IMG/VR virus record: IMGVR_UViG_3300033153_000868
Location: 1 to 64,000 of that record
Direction: 5' to 3' (one strand)
Origin: a virus
Length of the DNA: 64,000 bases
Shown here: piece by piece, positions 24,099-32,000 of the stretch
Layout: each line of letters opens with the position of its first letter
Position numbering within the stretch: the first letter of the stretch is position 1
Made by a program: the position numbers and the translations under genes
Notes under the pieces: generated by a model
Databases searched by the model: none
What the model saw: the letters and a program-made list of their open reading frames with translations, nothing else
What the model was told of the DNA's origin: nothing

Positions 24099-24626
24099 AT
24101 GGCTAATAACCAGGACATTAACCAGAAGCAAGAGATTGCTGAATTTAAAAAATCTTTTTACACAACTTACGGAGTAAAATTGTATATTTACACTCCTCAA
24201 GAAAAAAACAAAAGGATTCCATTAGGTATATTTCATGATAGCGCTTTAGCAGCTCTTCATGAAAATGAACCAAGATTTAGTAGAATTAAAAGCCTACAAC
24301 ATAGAACTAGACTTAGAGATTATCTTGTATATGTACAAGTTATGTCTTACTTAGCTCATAAAGAAGGCCATAGTAAAACTAGTATAGGTAGATTCTTAAA
24401 ACGCAACCATGCAACCGTTATTAATTCATGTAAAATGATAGACAATGGTTTTTTCAGTAATGATAAAAAAGTTATGGATGCTCATGATAACACTTTAAAA
24501 CACTTAGAAAAATATGTGGGAACTATTTCAGAAAATACTGAAAGCAAACTTGACTCCAAACCAGAGCTTGATCCTATTTGGTATGAAGCAAAAAATCTCC
24601 TTACCAGAGGCAGTAGCAAAGGATAG
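24099..24626 (+). CDS. DnaA C-terminal-domain-like protein (175 aa)
   Basis: Residues 55-125 resemble DnaA domain IV, the DnaA-box-binding HTH: a helix RLRDYLVYVQVMSYLAHKEG, then SKTSIGRFLKRNHATVINSC followed by KMI. The last piece parallels the D-H-S-T-V recognition helix of DnaA, with N-H-A-T-V here. There is no AAA+ domain, so it cannot act as an ATPase. Similar proteins occur in crAss-like phages. It probably marks an origin or regulates host DnaA boxes, with the DnaB-like helicase two genes downstream. Confidence 0.78.
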   Translation: MANNQDINQKQEIAEFKKSFYTTYGVKLYIYTPQEKNKRIPLGIFHDSALAALHENEPRFSRIKSLQHRTRLRDYLVYVQVMSYLAHKEGHSKTSIGRFLKRNHATVINSCKMIDNGFFSNDKKVMDAHDNTLKHLEKYVGTISENTESKLDSKPELDPIWYEAKNLLTRGSSKG

Positions 24627-25104
24627 AGAGGCGCTTGTAAAAAAAGGTTTTCTAGAAATGAAAGAAGACCAATATATAATGACAAATAAAGCCAAAGTAA
24701 TTTGTGCTACTCTAGATAGTTATTTTATTAAAGCTAAGAAAAAGACTGATATTCAATTAATGGGTAAAGACTTTGTAGAAAGAATAAATAATTATAGAGA
24801 AGTATTTCCTGCTAAAAAATTACCAAGCGGTAAACCAGCAAGAAATAATGTCAAAGCTTTAGGAGAAGCATTTAGATGGTTCTTTGAAACATATGATCAT
24901 ACATGGGATGAAGTGCAAAAAGCAACTGAGATGTATGTAAATGAGTATAGAGATGCAGAGTATATGTACATGCAAACAAGTCAATACTTTATATGTAAGC
25001 AAGATAAACATAGGGTCAAACATTCTACTTTAGCTGACTACTGTGATATGATAGTAGAAGGTGTAAGTACAGAAGAAGATCACTTTAAAGAAAATGTAGT
25101 ATAA
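24514..25104 (+). CDS. Winged-helix-like replication accessory protein (196 aa)
   Basis: The frame starts at 24514, overlapping the previous gene by 113 bases. A later ATG at 24583-24585 (MKQKISLPE) would cut the overlap, but the segment KANLTPNQSLILFGMKQKIS reads like the start of a winged helix, so the long form is preferred. The C-terminal part is helical with aromatic residues (AFRWFFETYDHTWDEVQKAT). It lies between the DnaA-like and DnaB-like genes, which fits a helicase loader or initiator accessory. That role is inference. Confidence 0.6.
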   Translation: MWELFQKILKANLTPNQSLILFGMKQKISLPEAVAKDREALVKKGFLEMKEDQYIMTNKAKVICATLDSYFIKAKKKTDIQLMGKDFVERINNYREVFPAKKLPSGKPARNNVKALGEAFRWFFETYDHTWDEVQKATEMYVNEYRDAEYMYMQTSQYFICKQDKHRVKHSTLADYCDMIVEGVSTEEDHFKENVV

Positions 25105-25121
25105 CTAATTAAATAAATAAT

Positions 25122-26078
25122 ATGGGTAAACCAACACCAGCATGGGTGGGCCAGTACACAGCCTTCAATGATGCACTAAAATATATGTATGCTAGGTCAA
25201 CAGGAGAAGAGAAATCTATTTACACTCCTTGGCCTAAATTTAATGATGCAGCTACTGATGGCTTAGAATGGAACACACTAACTGTTATTGGTGGTAGACC
25301 TGGTTCAGGTAAAACTCTTATTAAAGATCAGATTATACGTGAATCATTTATGCTTAATCCTAATGATGACTTTAGAGTTCTTGAATTTCAATTTGAGATG
25401 GTTGGTAGAACATCAGCTATTAGAGAATTTAGTTCTATAACCGGTAAAACATATAAAGAATTATGTAGCGCTGGATCTGTCTTAAGTACTGAAGCATTAA
25501 ACACATGTCATCAATATGCCAAAGAAAGAGTAAAGTATCCTGTAGATATTATATCAACACCCTTGACTGTAAATCAAATGCGTGATCAAATTGATCAGTA
25601 TATGACTAAACATCAAGGTAAAAAGACTATAATTACATTAGATCATACAATGCTTGTAAAGAGGGCCCCTTATCAAAACAATTCATTAGATATGTTATTT
25701 GAATTAGGTGAATTCTTTACTCAATGTAAGAGAGATTATCCTTGTTTATTTATTGCACTATCACAACTTAATAGAAATATTGATAACCCTGATAGAGCAA
25801 TTGATGGCAAGTATGGTAATTATATTCTTGAGTCAGATATATTTGGATCAGATGCTATGCTTCAGCATGCTGATATGTTAATTGGTATCAACCGCCCGGC
25901 TAAACAAAAGATTAGATATTATGGGCCTGATAGATATATAATAGAAAATGATAGGACATTGGTGTTGCATTTCTTAAAAGCTAGAAATGGTGATGCAAGA
26001 ATGAGTTTTTTCAAAGCAGAATTTGAAAAGATGCAGATTGCAGAAATGCCTACTCCTGGACAACAAGAACGCAGATGA
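25122..26078 (+). CDS. DnaB-like replicative helicase (SF4)
   Basis: The RecA-type core shows Walker A GGRPGSGKTLIKD near residue 62, the Walker B strand IITLDHTMLVKR near residue 171, and the ALSQLNRNIDNP segment (motif III/H3) near residue 213 that is typical of DnaB. A C-terminal RNGDARMSFF segment near residue 295 is in the arginine-finger region. At 318 residues it lacks the usual N-terminal domain of bacterial DnaB, as in many phage SF4 helicases. It overlaps the next gene as ATGA. Confidence 0.85.
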   Translation: MGKPTPAWVGQYTAFNDALKYMYARSTGEEKSIYTPWPKFNDAATDGLEWNTLTVIGGRPGSGKTLIKDQIIRESFMLNPNDDFRVLEFQFEMVGRTSAIREFSSITGKTYKELCSAGSVLSTEALNTCHQYAKERVKYPVDIISTPLTVNQMRDQIDQYMTKHQGKKTIITLDHTMLVKRAPYQNNSLDMLFELGEFFTQCKRDYPCLFIALSQLNRNIDNPDRAIDGKYGNYILESDIFGSDAMLQHADMLIGINRPAKQKIRYYGPDRYIIENDRTLVLHFLKARNGDARMSFFKAEFEKMQIAEMPTPGQQERR

Positions 26079-26638
26079 TAAGCACTAAAAAATTAAACAC
26101 AGAAATTATGGGATTAACTCCTGAAGAAAGAAAACAAAAAGTAAATAAATTAAGAGAAGAGCATGAAGACTACTTTCAAACAGTAGGTACTATGCATGCA
26201 CTGTATATACCAAAGATGGCCTATAGGCCTAAAGGTAAAGATGAATTATATGTATCATTCTTTCCTAGTGAGCTAGAAAAAGATAAAGACATTTACACTG
26301 AATTTGTAAGTATAGATTATGATTCTGAAGATCCAAAAAGAACGTTATATTTGCATAGAGCTAATCCACATTGGAAATCAGAATATGAATTAGTTACTTC
26401 CAGTTCAGGTTTTCAAAGACATCTTATACCTGTAAGTGAATTAAAAGTTATTAATGATATAACTTCAAGAGGTAATCCTATTATAGAAGAGCCTAAGTTT
26501 GTATCAGATATAGGTAAAACATTATTTGATTTACCAAATCCTGATGCAGGTGCAAATTCTGCACTTATAGATAAGCTAGAAGAAATAAATCAAACATTAA
26601 TCACATTAACTAAAGTAATCAATAAATTCAATAAATAA
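26075..26638 (+). CDS. Phage protein of unknown function (187 aa)
   Basis: The first part is charged and helical, the middle has strand-rich sequence (MHALYIPKMAYRPKGKDELY), and the end is a helix (LIDKLEEINQTLITLTKVIN) that could form an oligomerisation coil. It lies between the helicase and the Sak4-like ATPase. No family is recognised. Confidence 0.6.
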   Translation: MISTKKLNTEIMGLTPEERKQKVNKLREEHEDYFQTVGTMHALYIPKMAYRPKGKDELYVSFFPSELEKDKDIYTEFVSIDYDSEDPKRTLYLHRANPHWKSEYELVTSSSGFQRHLIPVSELKVINDITSRGNPIIEEPKFVSDIGKTLFDLPNPDAGANSALIDKLEEINQTLITLTKVINKFNK

Positions 26639-26641
26639 ATC

Positions 26642-27325
26642 ATGGCAAACAGCGTATTAGTAATTGCTGATTCAGGTACAGGAAAGTCAACCTCAATCAG
26701 AACATTAGATCCCAAAGAGACTTTCATTATAAACATAGCAAATAAACCTTTACCTTTTAAAGGTTGGAAGAGTAAGTATACTCAGATAACTAAAGATAAC
26801 CCTAAAGGTAATCTTACCTCAGCTGCTACAGCTCCGGGTATTATTAAGGCAATGCGTCATGTAAATGATAAAATGGGCCATATCAAAACTATTGTTGTTG
26901 ATGATTGGCAATATATGAGTTCTTTTGAATATTTTGATAGAGCTAATGAAAAAGGGTATGATAAGTTTACTCAGATTGCAGCTAACTTAGCACAAGTTGC
27001 TAAGCTACCTAAAGATCTTAGAGATGACTTAACTATCATTTTCTTAACTCACTCAGAAGAGTCAACTGATATTAATGGGAATAGAAAAATTAAAGCTAAA
27101 ACTGTTGGCAAAATGATTGACAACACTTTAACTTTGGAAGGCTTATTCTCAATTGTTTTATTTGGAAAAGTAAATAAAAATGATGATGGTGAACTTGAAT
27201 ATGGTTTTGAAACTCAAAACAATGGAGAGAACACATGTAAATCACCAATGGGTATGTTTGAAGATAGATTTATCAAGAATGACCTACAATTTGTAACAAG
27301 TTGTATTGAAGAATACAACAAATAA
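26642..27325 (+). CDS. AAA_24/Sak4-like ATPase, putative recombinase
   Basis: An N-terminal P-loop IADSGTGKSTSIRTLD (residues 7-22) opens the protein, followed by ETFIINIANKPLPFKG and a Walker B-like strand TIVVDDWQYMSS near residue 80. This layout is that of the AAA_24 group, which includes Sak4 single-strand annealing recombinases of phages. The following gene encodes a possible single-strand DNA-binding protein, the usual partner. The 227 aa length fits. Confidence 0.78.
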   Translation: MANSVLVIADSGTGKSTSIRTLDPKETFIINIANKPLPFKGWKSKYTQITKDNPKGNLTSAATAPGIIKAMRHVNDKMGHIKTIVVDDWQYMSSFEYFDRANEKGYDKFTQIAANLAQVAKLPKDLRDDLTIIFLTHSEESTDINGNRKIKAKTVGKMIDNTLTLEGLFSIVLFGKVNKNDDGELEYGFETQNNGENTCKSPMGMFEDRFIKNDLQFVTSCIEEYNK

Positions 27326-27349
27326 ACTAATAATTAAAAAAAGTAAATT

Positions 27350-28024
27350 ATGTTAAGTACTAAAGACATGTCTGCCGGATCAGGCGGAACTAAACCAGTA
27401 ATTGGAACAGGAAATCAAAAAGTAAAAATCAATTCTATTACCTTTGATCAAACACCATATGATGCAGATGCATACAATATTACATTACATGTAGAAGGTG
27501 AACCTATTGAAGGAGAATTCAATGGTTTTCTTAAAGACGTTAATAATGTAAATGGTCCACGTTATGAAGGTCAAGTTGGTAGAGTAAGATTTTCTCCATA
27601 TCCATTTAAAGATGCTACATTAGCAAATGGTAATGAAATTAGCCGTGATACTGAAGTTTTGAAAGCAATGGTCTTTTTGGCTGAAGTTGTTGGCAAAAGA
27701 GATGAGCTTGATGCTATTGAGGCAGGAACAATTGAAGACTTTATGATGAAGGCTGCAAAGATTTGTTCAGGCACTGGCTATATTAATGCTTGCTTAGGTG
27801 CACGTGAGTGGGAAAATAGAGAAGGTTATGTAAATAATGATCTATTCTTACCAAAGAGAAACAGAATGGGTGTTCCTCTAGAAGCTCTTGATGTAGAGAA
27901 TTCTAATCTTGTACAATTTGATAAGAATGATAGCAATCATTTCAGACCATTTGTAAAGAAAGAAGCAGCACCAGCTAATAACTTTGAACCAGCTCCTACT
28001 GCAGGATCTGACTTTGAACTTTAA
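27350..28024 (+). CDS. Putative single-strand DNA-binding protein (224 aa)
   Basis: The first 85 residues are strand-rich with alternating hydrophobic residues (KVKINSITFDQTPYDADAYN, ITLHVEGEPI), which fits an OB fold. The C-terminus is Pro/Ala-rich and ends in an acidic tip GSDFEL, like SSB tails that recruit other proteins. It follows the Sak4-like gene and precedes a terminator, so it may be strongly expressed. The SSB role is inferred from context and the tail. Confidence 0.6.
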   Translation: MLSTKDMSAGSGGTKPVIGTGNQKVKINSITFDQTPYDADAYNITLHVEGEPIEGEFNGFLKDVNNVNGPRYEGQVGRVRFSPYPFKDATLANGNEISRDTEVLKAMVFLAEVVGKRDELDAIEAGTIEDFMMKAAKICSGTGYINACLGAREWENREGYVNNDLFLPKRNRMGVPLEALDVENSNLVQFDKNDSNHFRPFVKKEAAPANNFEPAPTAGSDFEL

Positions 28025-28043
28025 TATCTCCAATTAGAAAGAG

Positions 28044-28077
28044 TGGGCTCAGTGTATTGCTGGGCCCATTTCTTTTT
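28044..28077 (+). terminator. Intrinsic terminator after the SSB-like gene
   Basis: TGGGCTCAG (28044-28052) pairs with CTGGGCCCA (28060-28068) over 9 bp with one G-U pair, then TTTCTTTTT. It lies within the first 12 codons of the longest open frame of the primase, which shows that the primase starts later, at 28093. Confidence 0.8.
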
Positions 28078-28092
28078 AATATCTTTGGTTTT

Positions 28093-29070
28093 ATGTTTAA
28101 TACAAAAAACATTGTTGGAGAAGGACAAGATGTACCTAGTACTTGGGTGTTTCAATATTACTTAGATCTTCCTGAACAGCTTACTGGTCAAGACATTAAG
28201 ATTAAATCTATTTTTAATCCTAATGAAAGAACGCCAAGCTTTTGCATATATGTAGATAAATCTATAATGCAGTATAAGTTTAAAGACTTTTCAACAGGTA
28301 GAAGCGGTAATAAGATAGATCTAGTTAAACTAATGTTTAATATAGACTTTCATGGTGCCATGACAAAAATGACATCAGATTACAACAAGTATGTGCAATC
28401 ATCAGAATATGTACAACAAAAATTTACACCTCAATCAAGATGGAAAATTGACTTTATCAAAGAAAGACAATGGACTACTGAGGATAGGAAGTTTTGGTTA
28501 TCTTTTAGAATAGGTAAAACTATGCTTGAAGAGTACAATGTTAGACCAATTGATTATTATAATTTAATTAAAGATGATTCAGGTGAAGTAAATAAGCTAA
28601 CTATAGGTAGCAAATGGTGCTATGGTTATTTTGATAAGAATGGTGAAGTTTATAAAATGTACCAACCTTTTAGTAAGAAGTACAAATTTTATAAAGCAAA
28701 GCCATATTTACAAGGTAAGGACCAGCTTAAGTATAATCAGCCTTATTTAGTTATTTGTTCATCACTTAAAGATTCAATGTGCTTAAAGAGTATGGGTTAT
28801 AACATAGAAGTTATTAGTCCTGACTCAGAAAATACTATGATTAAACCTCATATTATAGAGCACTTAAAGAAGAAGTATAAAAAAGTAATCACTCTATTTG
28901 ATAATGATGATGCAGGTAAGCATGCTGTGGAGGTATATTTAAAAGAATATAAAATCCACGGTTTTGTGCCAACTATATGTAAAGACATATCAGATGCTAT
29001 GAAAGAGCATGGATTTGATAAAGTGCATAGTATGCTAAGACCATTATTAAAAGAGACCTTAAATAAATAA
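28093..29070 (+). CDS. DnaG-like primase (325 aa)
   Basis: The frame opens at 28057, but its first codons form a terminator, so ATG 28093 (MFNTKNIVGEGQDVP) is taken as start. The N-terminal part has FNPNERTPSFCIYVDK and the KFKDFSTGRSGNKIDLVKLM segment, the zinc-domain-like region of DnaG without the usual cysteines. The TOPRIM region has YLVICSSLKDSMCLKSMG near residue 220 and TLFDNDDAGKHAVE near residue 270, with the D-x-D metal site. It should make RNA primers for the family B polymerase. Confidence 0.85.
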   Translation: MFNTKNIVGEGQDVPSTWVFQYYLDLPEQLTGQDIKIKSIFNPNERTPSFCIYVDKSIMQYKFKDFSTGRSGNKIDLVKLMFNIDFHGAMTKMTSDYNKYVQSSEYVQQKFTPQSRWKIDFIKERQWTTEDRKFWLSFRIGKTMLEEYNVRPIDYYNLIKDDSGEVNKLTIGSKWCYGYFDKNGEVYKMYQPFSKKYKFYKAKPYLQGKDQLKYNQPYLVICSSLKDSMCLKSMGYNIEVISPDSENTMIKPHIIEHLKKKYKKVITLFDNDDAGKHAVEVYLKEYKIHGFVPTICKDISDAMKEHGFDKVHSMLRPLLKETLNK

Positions 29071-29073
29071 TAT

Positions 29074-29442
29074 ATGAAATGGTTTATACCGGGAAACGTA
29101 CCTTCTAGTAAAAATGGAAGAAGATGGACAGGTAAATACTTTATTGCTAGCAAAGCTGTAATGAACTACAGAAAAGCAACTAAAGATATTTATCTTAAAT
29201 ATACTGAAGAGTTTAAAGAAGAGCTCAAGAAGCATGAGCTTCCAGTTAAAATATCTTTTGAATTTATTAGAGGCAGCCGCCATAAGTTTGATTATATAAA
29301 TCCTGCACAAACAGTGCAAGATGATATGGTTAAGTATGGCTGGATAGAAGATGATAATGCAGAATTTATAATCCCTGCATTTGAGCAATACACATATGAT
29401 AAGAAGAATCCAGGAGTATGGATAGAGATAATTACAAAGTAA
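29074..29442 (+). CDS. RusA-like Holliday junction resolvase
   Basis: The 122-residue protein has the RusA pattern: a first strand WFIPGNVPSSKNGRR, and the core KFDYINPAQTVQDDMVKYGW followed by IEDDN, in which the D-x-x-N, the DD and final DDN supply the metal-binding Asp residues. It would cut branched DNA before packaging or during recombination. The start is three bases after the primase stop. Confidence 0.8.
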   Translation: MKWFIPGNVPSSKNGRRWTGKYFIASKAVMNYRKATKDIYLKYTEEFKEELKKHELPVKISFEFIRGSRHKFDYINPAQTVQDDMVKYGWIEDDNAEFIIPAFEQYTYDKKNPGVWIEIITK

Positions 29443-29720
29443 TTACATTTGAAGAATTCTTTAGATTAAAACAAATGTTTCAAGGTTTACCTGATGATCA
29501 GGAATTAGCTTGGGAAATTTATACAAATAATTATAAGAATGACACTACTGATTTACTAATGCATAAAGCTTTAGTATTTAAACACAGAAAGAAGTTTGCT
29601 GATGCGGTTCAATTTATTGATCCACCAATTGTTGGCAGACAGGCTTTATACTATTATATAGATATCCATAAAGCAGATTCTATTTATAAACAAATATTAG
29701 ATAAAATCATGAATCAATGA
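29418..29720 (+). CDS. Hypothetical protein (100 aa)
   Basis: The product begins MDRDNYKVITFEEFFRLKQM and is a mixed-charge, mostly helical soluble protein. It overlaps the RusA-like gene by 25 bases and the metallopeptidase-like gene by four. No family is recognised. Confidence 0.55.
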   Translation: MDRDNYKVITFEEFFRLKQMFQGLPDDQELAWEIYTNNYKNDTTDLLMHKALVFKHRKKFADAVQFIDPPIVGRQALYYYIDIHKADSIYKQILDKIMNQ

Positions 29721-30811
29721 TAAACATACAAGATCAGGTTGCAAGAACAACTAAAAATTTAATATTTACAGAGCCCTTTTACGGGCTCTTTTTAATTGGT
29801 ATCAATAAGCAATATAGTGAGCGTATTCCTACAGCAGGAGTAAGCAAACAAGGTATTGGTATGCAATTGACAATAAATCCAGAGTTTTATAATGGACTCA
29901 GTGAAGATCACAGATTTGGATTAATTAAACATGAACTTTTGCATATTGCATTTGGTCATCTTTTATTGAGGGATCTATATTCTAATCACAAGTTATTTAA
30001 TATAGCTGCAGATTTAGAGATCAACCAGTACATACTGGAAAGTAAATTACCTGATGGTGGTTTATTGTTATCAAGTTTTCCTGAATTAAATCTTCCTAAA
30101 AAAGCAGGTACAAAAGAATATTATAAACTTTTGGAACAAGCGCAAGAAGATGGGACCTGTCCTTCATTAGATAATCTAATGGATCAAATGGATGGTGAAT
30201 CACCTTATTGTCATAGTACGTGGAAAGAGTTTGATGAGTTACCTGAAGCTGATAAAAAGTTAGTTCAGAAACAAATTGAACATCAACTTAAAGAATCTGC
30301 TGAGCAAACAGAAAAGAAACAAGGTACTATACCGGGTGAGCTTGCTGATTTGATTCATAGGTTAATGCACATTGAACCCCCTAAGTTTGATTGGAAAGGA
30401 TATCTAAGAAGATTTGTAGGTAACTCTAGTATAGTATATACTAAAAAGCTGAGACGTAAATACAATAAACGTTATTCAGCTAATCCAGGACTTAAGATTA
30501 AATTCAAGAATCACATACTTGTTGGTGTTGACACAAGTGGATCTGTAAATAATGATGAGCTTAAAGAGTTCTTTAGTGAACTTGCATTTAATCCAAAAAA
30601 AGATTGGGAAATACATGGTCGTGGTGGGACAAGCTTCCAACCAGTAGTAGATCATTTTAATGAAAACAAAGGGCAGTATACAGCTCTAATATATTTAACA
30701 GATGGTGAGGCTTATTCTCCAGAAAACTGTCCAAATAACACCTTATGGGTATTAAGCAGTATTTCTAGTATGAATGATGAACTACCAGGACAAGTAATTA
30801 AATTAAATTAA
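29717..30811 (+). CDS. VWA/metallopeptidase-like protein (DUF2201 type)
   Basis: Near residue 71 is IKHELLHIAFGHLLL, an HExxH zinc motif, preceded by TEPFYGLFLIGI, the conserved start of this family. The C-terminal part (about 265-364) has ILVGVDTSGSVNNDELKEFF, a DxSxS MIDAS site of a von Willebrand A domain. In many genomes such proteins are paired with a MoxR-type AAA ATPase, and here that ATPase is the next gene. Together they may remodel protein complexes. A strong hairpin with T-tract sits inside its first 30 codons. Confidence 0.82.
   Translation: MINIQDQVARTTKNLIFTEPFYGLFLIGINKQYSERIPTAGVSKQGIGMQLTINPEFYNGLSEDHRFGLIKHELLHIAFGHLLLRDLYSNHKLFNIAADLEINQYILESKLPDGGLLLSSFPELNLPKKAGTKEYYKLLEQAQEDGTCPSLDNLMDQMDGESPYCHSTWKEFDELPEADKKLVQKQIEHQLKESAEQTEKKQGTIPGELADLIHRLMHIEPPKFDWKGYLRRFVGNSSIVYTKKLRRKYNKRYSANPGLKIKFKNHILVGVDTSGSVNNDELKEFFSELAFNPKKDWEIHGRGGTSFQPVVDHFNENKGQYTALIYLTDGEAYSPENCPNNTLWVLSSISSMNDELPGQVIKLN
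29770..29793 (+). terminator. Terminator-like hairpin inside a coding region
   Basis: AGAGCCC (29770-29776) and GGGCTCT (29783-29789) form a perfect 7-bp stem with loop TTTTAC, followed by TTTT. This looks like an intrinsic terminator but lies within codons 18-26 of the VWA gene. It may attenuate transcription unless ribosomes follow closely, or it may only reflect the coding of EPFYGLF. Confidence 0.5.
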
Positions 30812-30818
30812 TAGAAAA

Positions 30819-31331
30819 ATGGCACAAGTAAATTTAAATGTAACAGAGTTAAAGGGGTTTGTAAATCACATAATTGCTAATAACAGATATTTGCAAGAAG
30901 CAGGTAAGAATTCTGTATCCGTAGAAGTTGTAGGTGAATCAGGTATTGGTAAGACTTCTACTATAGTAGAGCTTGCTCAAGATAATAACCTAAAGTTTGT
31001 AAAGCTTAATTTAGCTCAGATAGAAGAACTAGGTGACTTAGTTGGTTTCCCTGTACGTCAATTTCAGATGTATAAAGAGAAGCAAGTACCTGCAAAGAAG
31101 ATTGATGACATATCTTATACAGCAGCACAAAGAGCTGCAGCATCATCAGATTTAGCTAATCTTAAAACTACTACTAAAAAAGTTGGTATGTGGGTTGATG
31201 AACTTGCCGTACAAGAGTATCTAAAGAATGGATACAAAATGACAGGTAAGAACAGAATGTCTTATTGTGCTCCTGAATGGATTGCAGATGCAAAAGTATC
31301 TCATGGACATTACCAAAAGACTGGCACATAA
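30819..31331 (+). CDS. MoxR-like AAA ATPase, N-terminal fragment
   Basis: The fragment carries the Walker A motif EVVGESGIGKTSTIVEL near residues 38-54 and a MoxR-type N-terminal half up to RMSYCAPEWIAD near residue 155, then runs out of frame into KVSHGHYQKTGT and stops. The continuation, SWTLPKDWHIILTANPDNGD, is in the overlapping frame at 31277-31999. Relatives known to me carry about 35 residues with the Walker B strand (I-L-x-L-D-D/E) between these parts, and that stretch is absent in either frame. The gene is thus interrupted by a deletion of roughly 100 bases plus a frame change. Confidence 0.72.
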   Translation: MAQVNLNVTELKGFVNHIIANNRYLQEAGKNSVSVEVVGESGIGKTSTIVELAQDNNLKFVKLNLAQIEELGDLVGFPVRQFQMYKEKQVPAKKIDDISYTAAQRAAASSDLANLKTTTKKVGMWVDELAVQEYLKNGYKMTGKNRMSYCAPEWIADAKVSHGHYQKTGT

Positions 31332-31999
31332 TTTTGACAGCAAATCCGGATAACGGTGATTATATGGTTAACAGTGTAGATAGTGCACAAAAGACTAGAT
31401 ATGTAACGGCTAACCTTAAGTTTGATGTTAATGTATGGGCACAATGGGCTGAGGGTGCAGGTATTGATACACGTTGTATTAACTTCCTATTGCTCCATCC
31501 AGAGTTAGTAACACAAGAGACTAATGCAAGATCAATTACTACATTCTTTAATGCAATATCAAGCTTTGATTCTTTTGAGGATAACCTTAGTATGATTCAG
31601 ATGATTGGTGAAGGTAGTGTTGGTGATGCTTTTGCTTCTATGTTTACAACCTTTATTAATAATAAGCTTGATAAGCTGGTAACACCTAAAGATTTGTTGA
31701 CTCATGAAAACGAATCATATATCTTGGGTGAGCTTAGAGGTTGTATTGGTAAAGATGACACGTACCGTGCAGATATTGCATCTACTCTTGCTACAAGGCT
31801 AGGTAACTTCTCAGTTGTTCATTCTAAAGATAATACAATAACACAGAAGTTAACAGACAGGCTGATAGCTTTATGTACTAAAGATTATTTTACTAATGAT
31901 CTTAAGTATTTAATTGTACGTACAATTTTTAACGGTAATAAAAAGAAGTTTAACAAGTTGATGATGGTTCCTGAAATCATCCAAATGACAATGAAGTAA
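31277..31999 (+). CDS. MoxR-like AAA ATPase, C-terminal fragment
   Basis: After an out-of-family start (MDCRCKS), the sequence SWTLPKDWHIILTANPDNGD followed by YMVNSVDSAQKTRYV is the sensor 1 and arginine-finger region of MoxR-type ATPases, and the rest is the C-terminal lid. It overlaps the N-terminal fragment by 55 bases in another frame. As written it has no Walker A or B and cannot be an ATPase alone. The ATG at 31277 is formal only. The protein would partner the VWA gene just upstream. Confidence 0.7.
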   Translation: MDCRCKSISWTLPKDWHIILTANPDNGDYMVNSVDSAQKTRYVTANLKFDVNVWAQWAEGAGIDTRCINFLLLHPELVTQETNARSITTFFNAISSFDSFEDNLSMIQMIGEGSVGDAFASMFTTFINNKLDKLVTPKDLLTHENESYILGELRGCIGKDDTYRADIASTLATRLGNFSVVHSKDNTITQKLTDRLIALCTKDYFTNDLKYLIVRTIFNGNKKKFNKLMMVPEIIQMTMK

Positions 32000-32000
32000 A

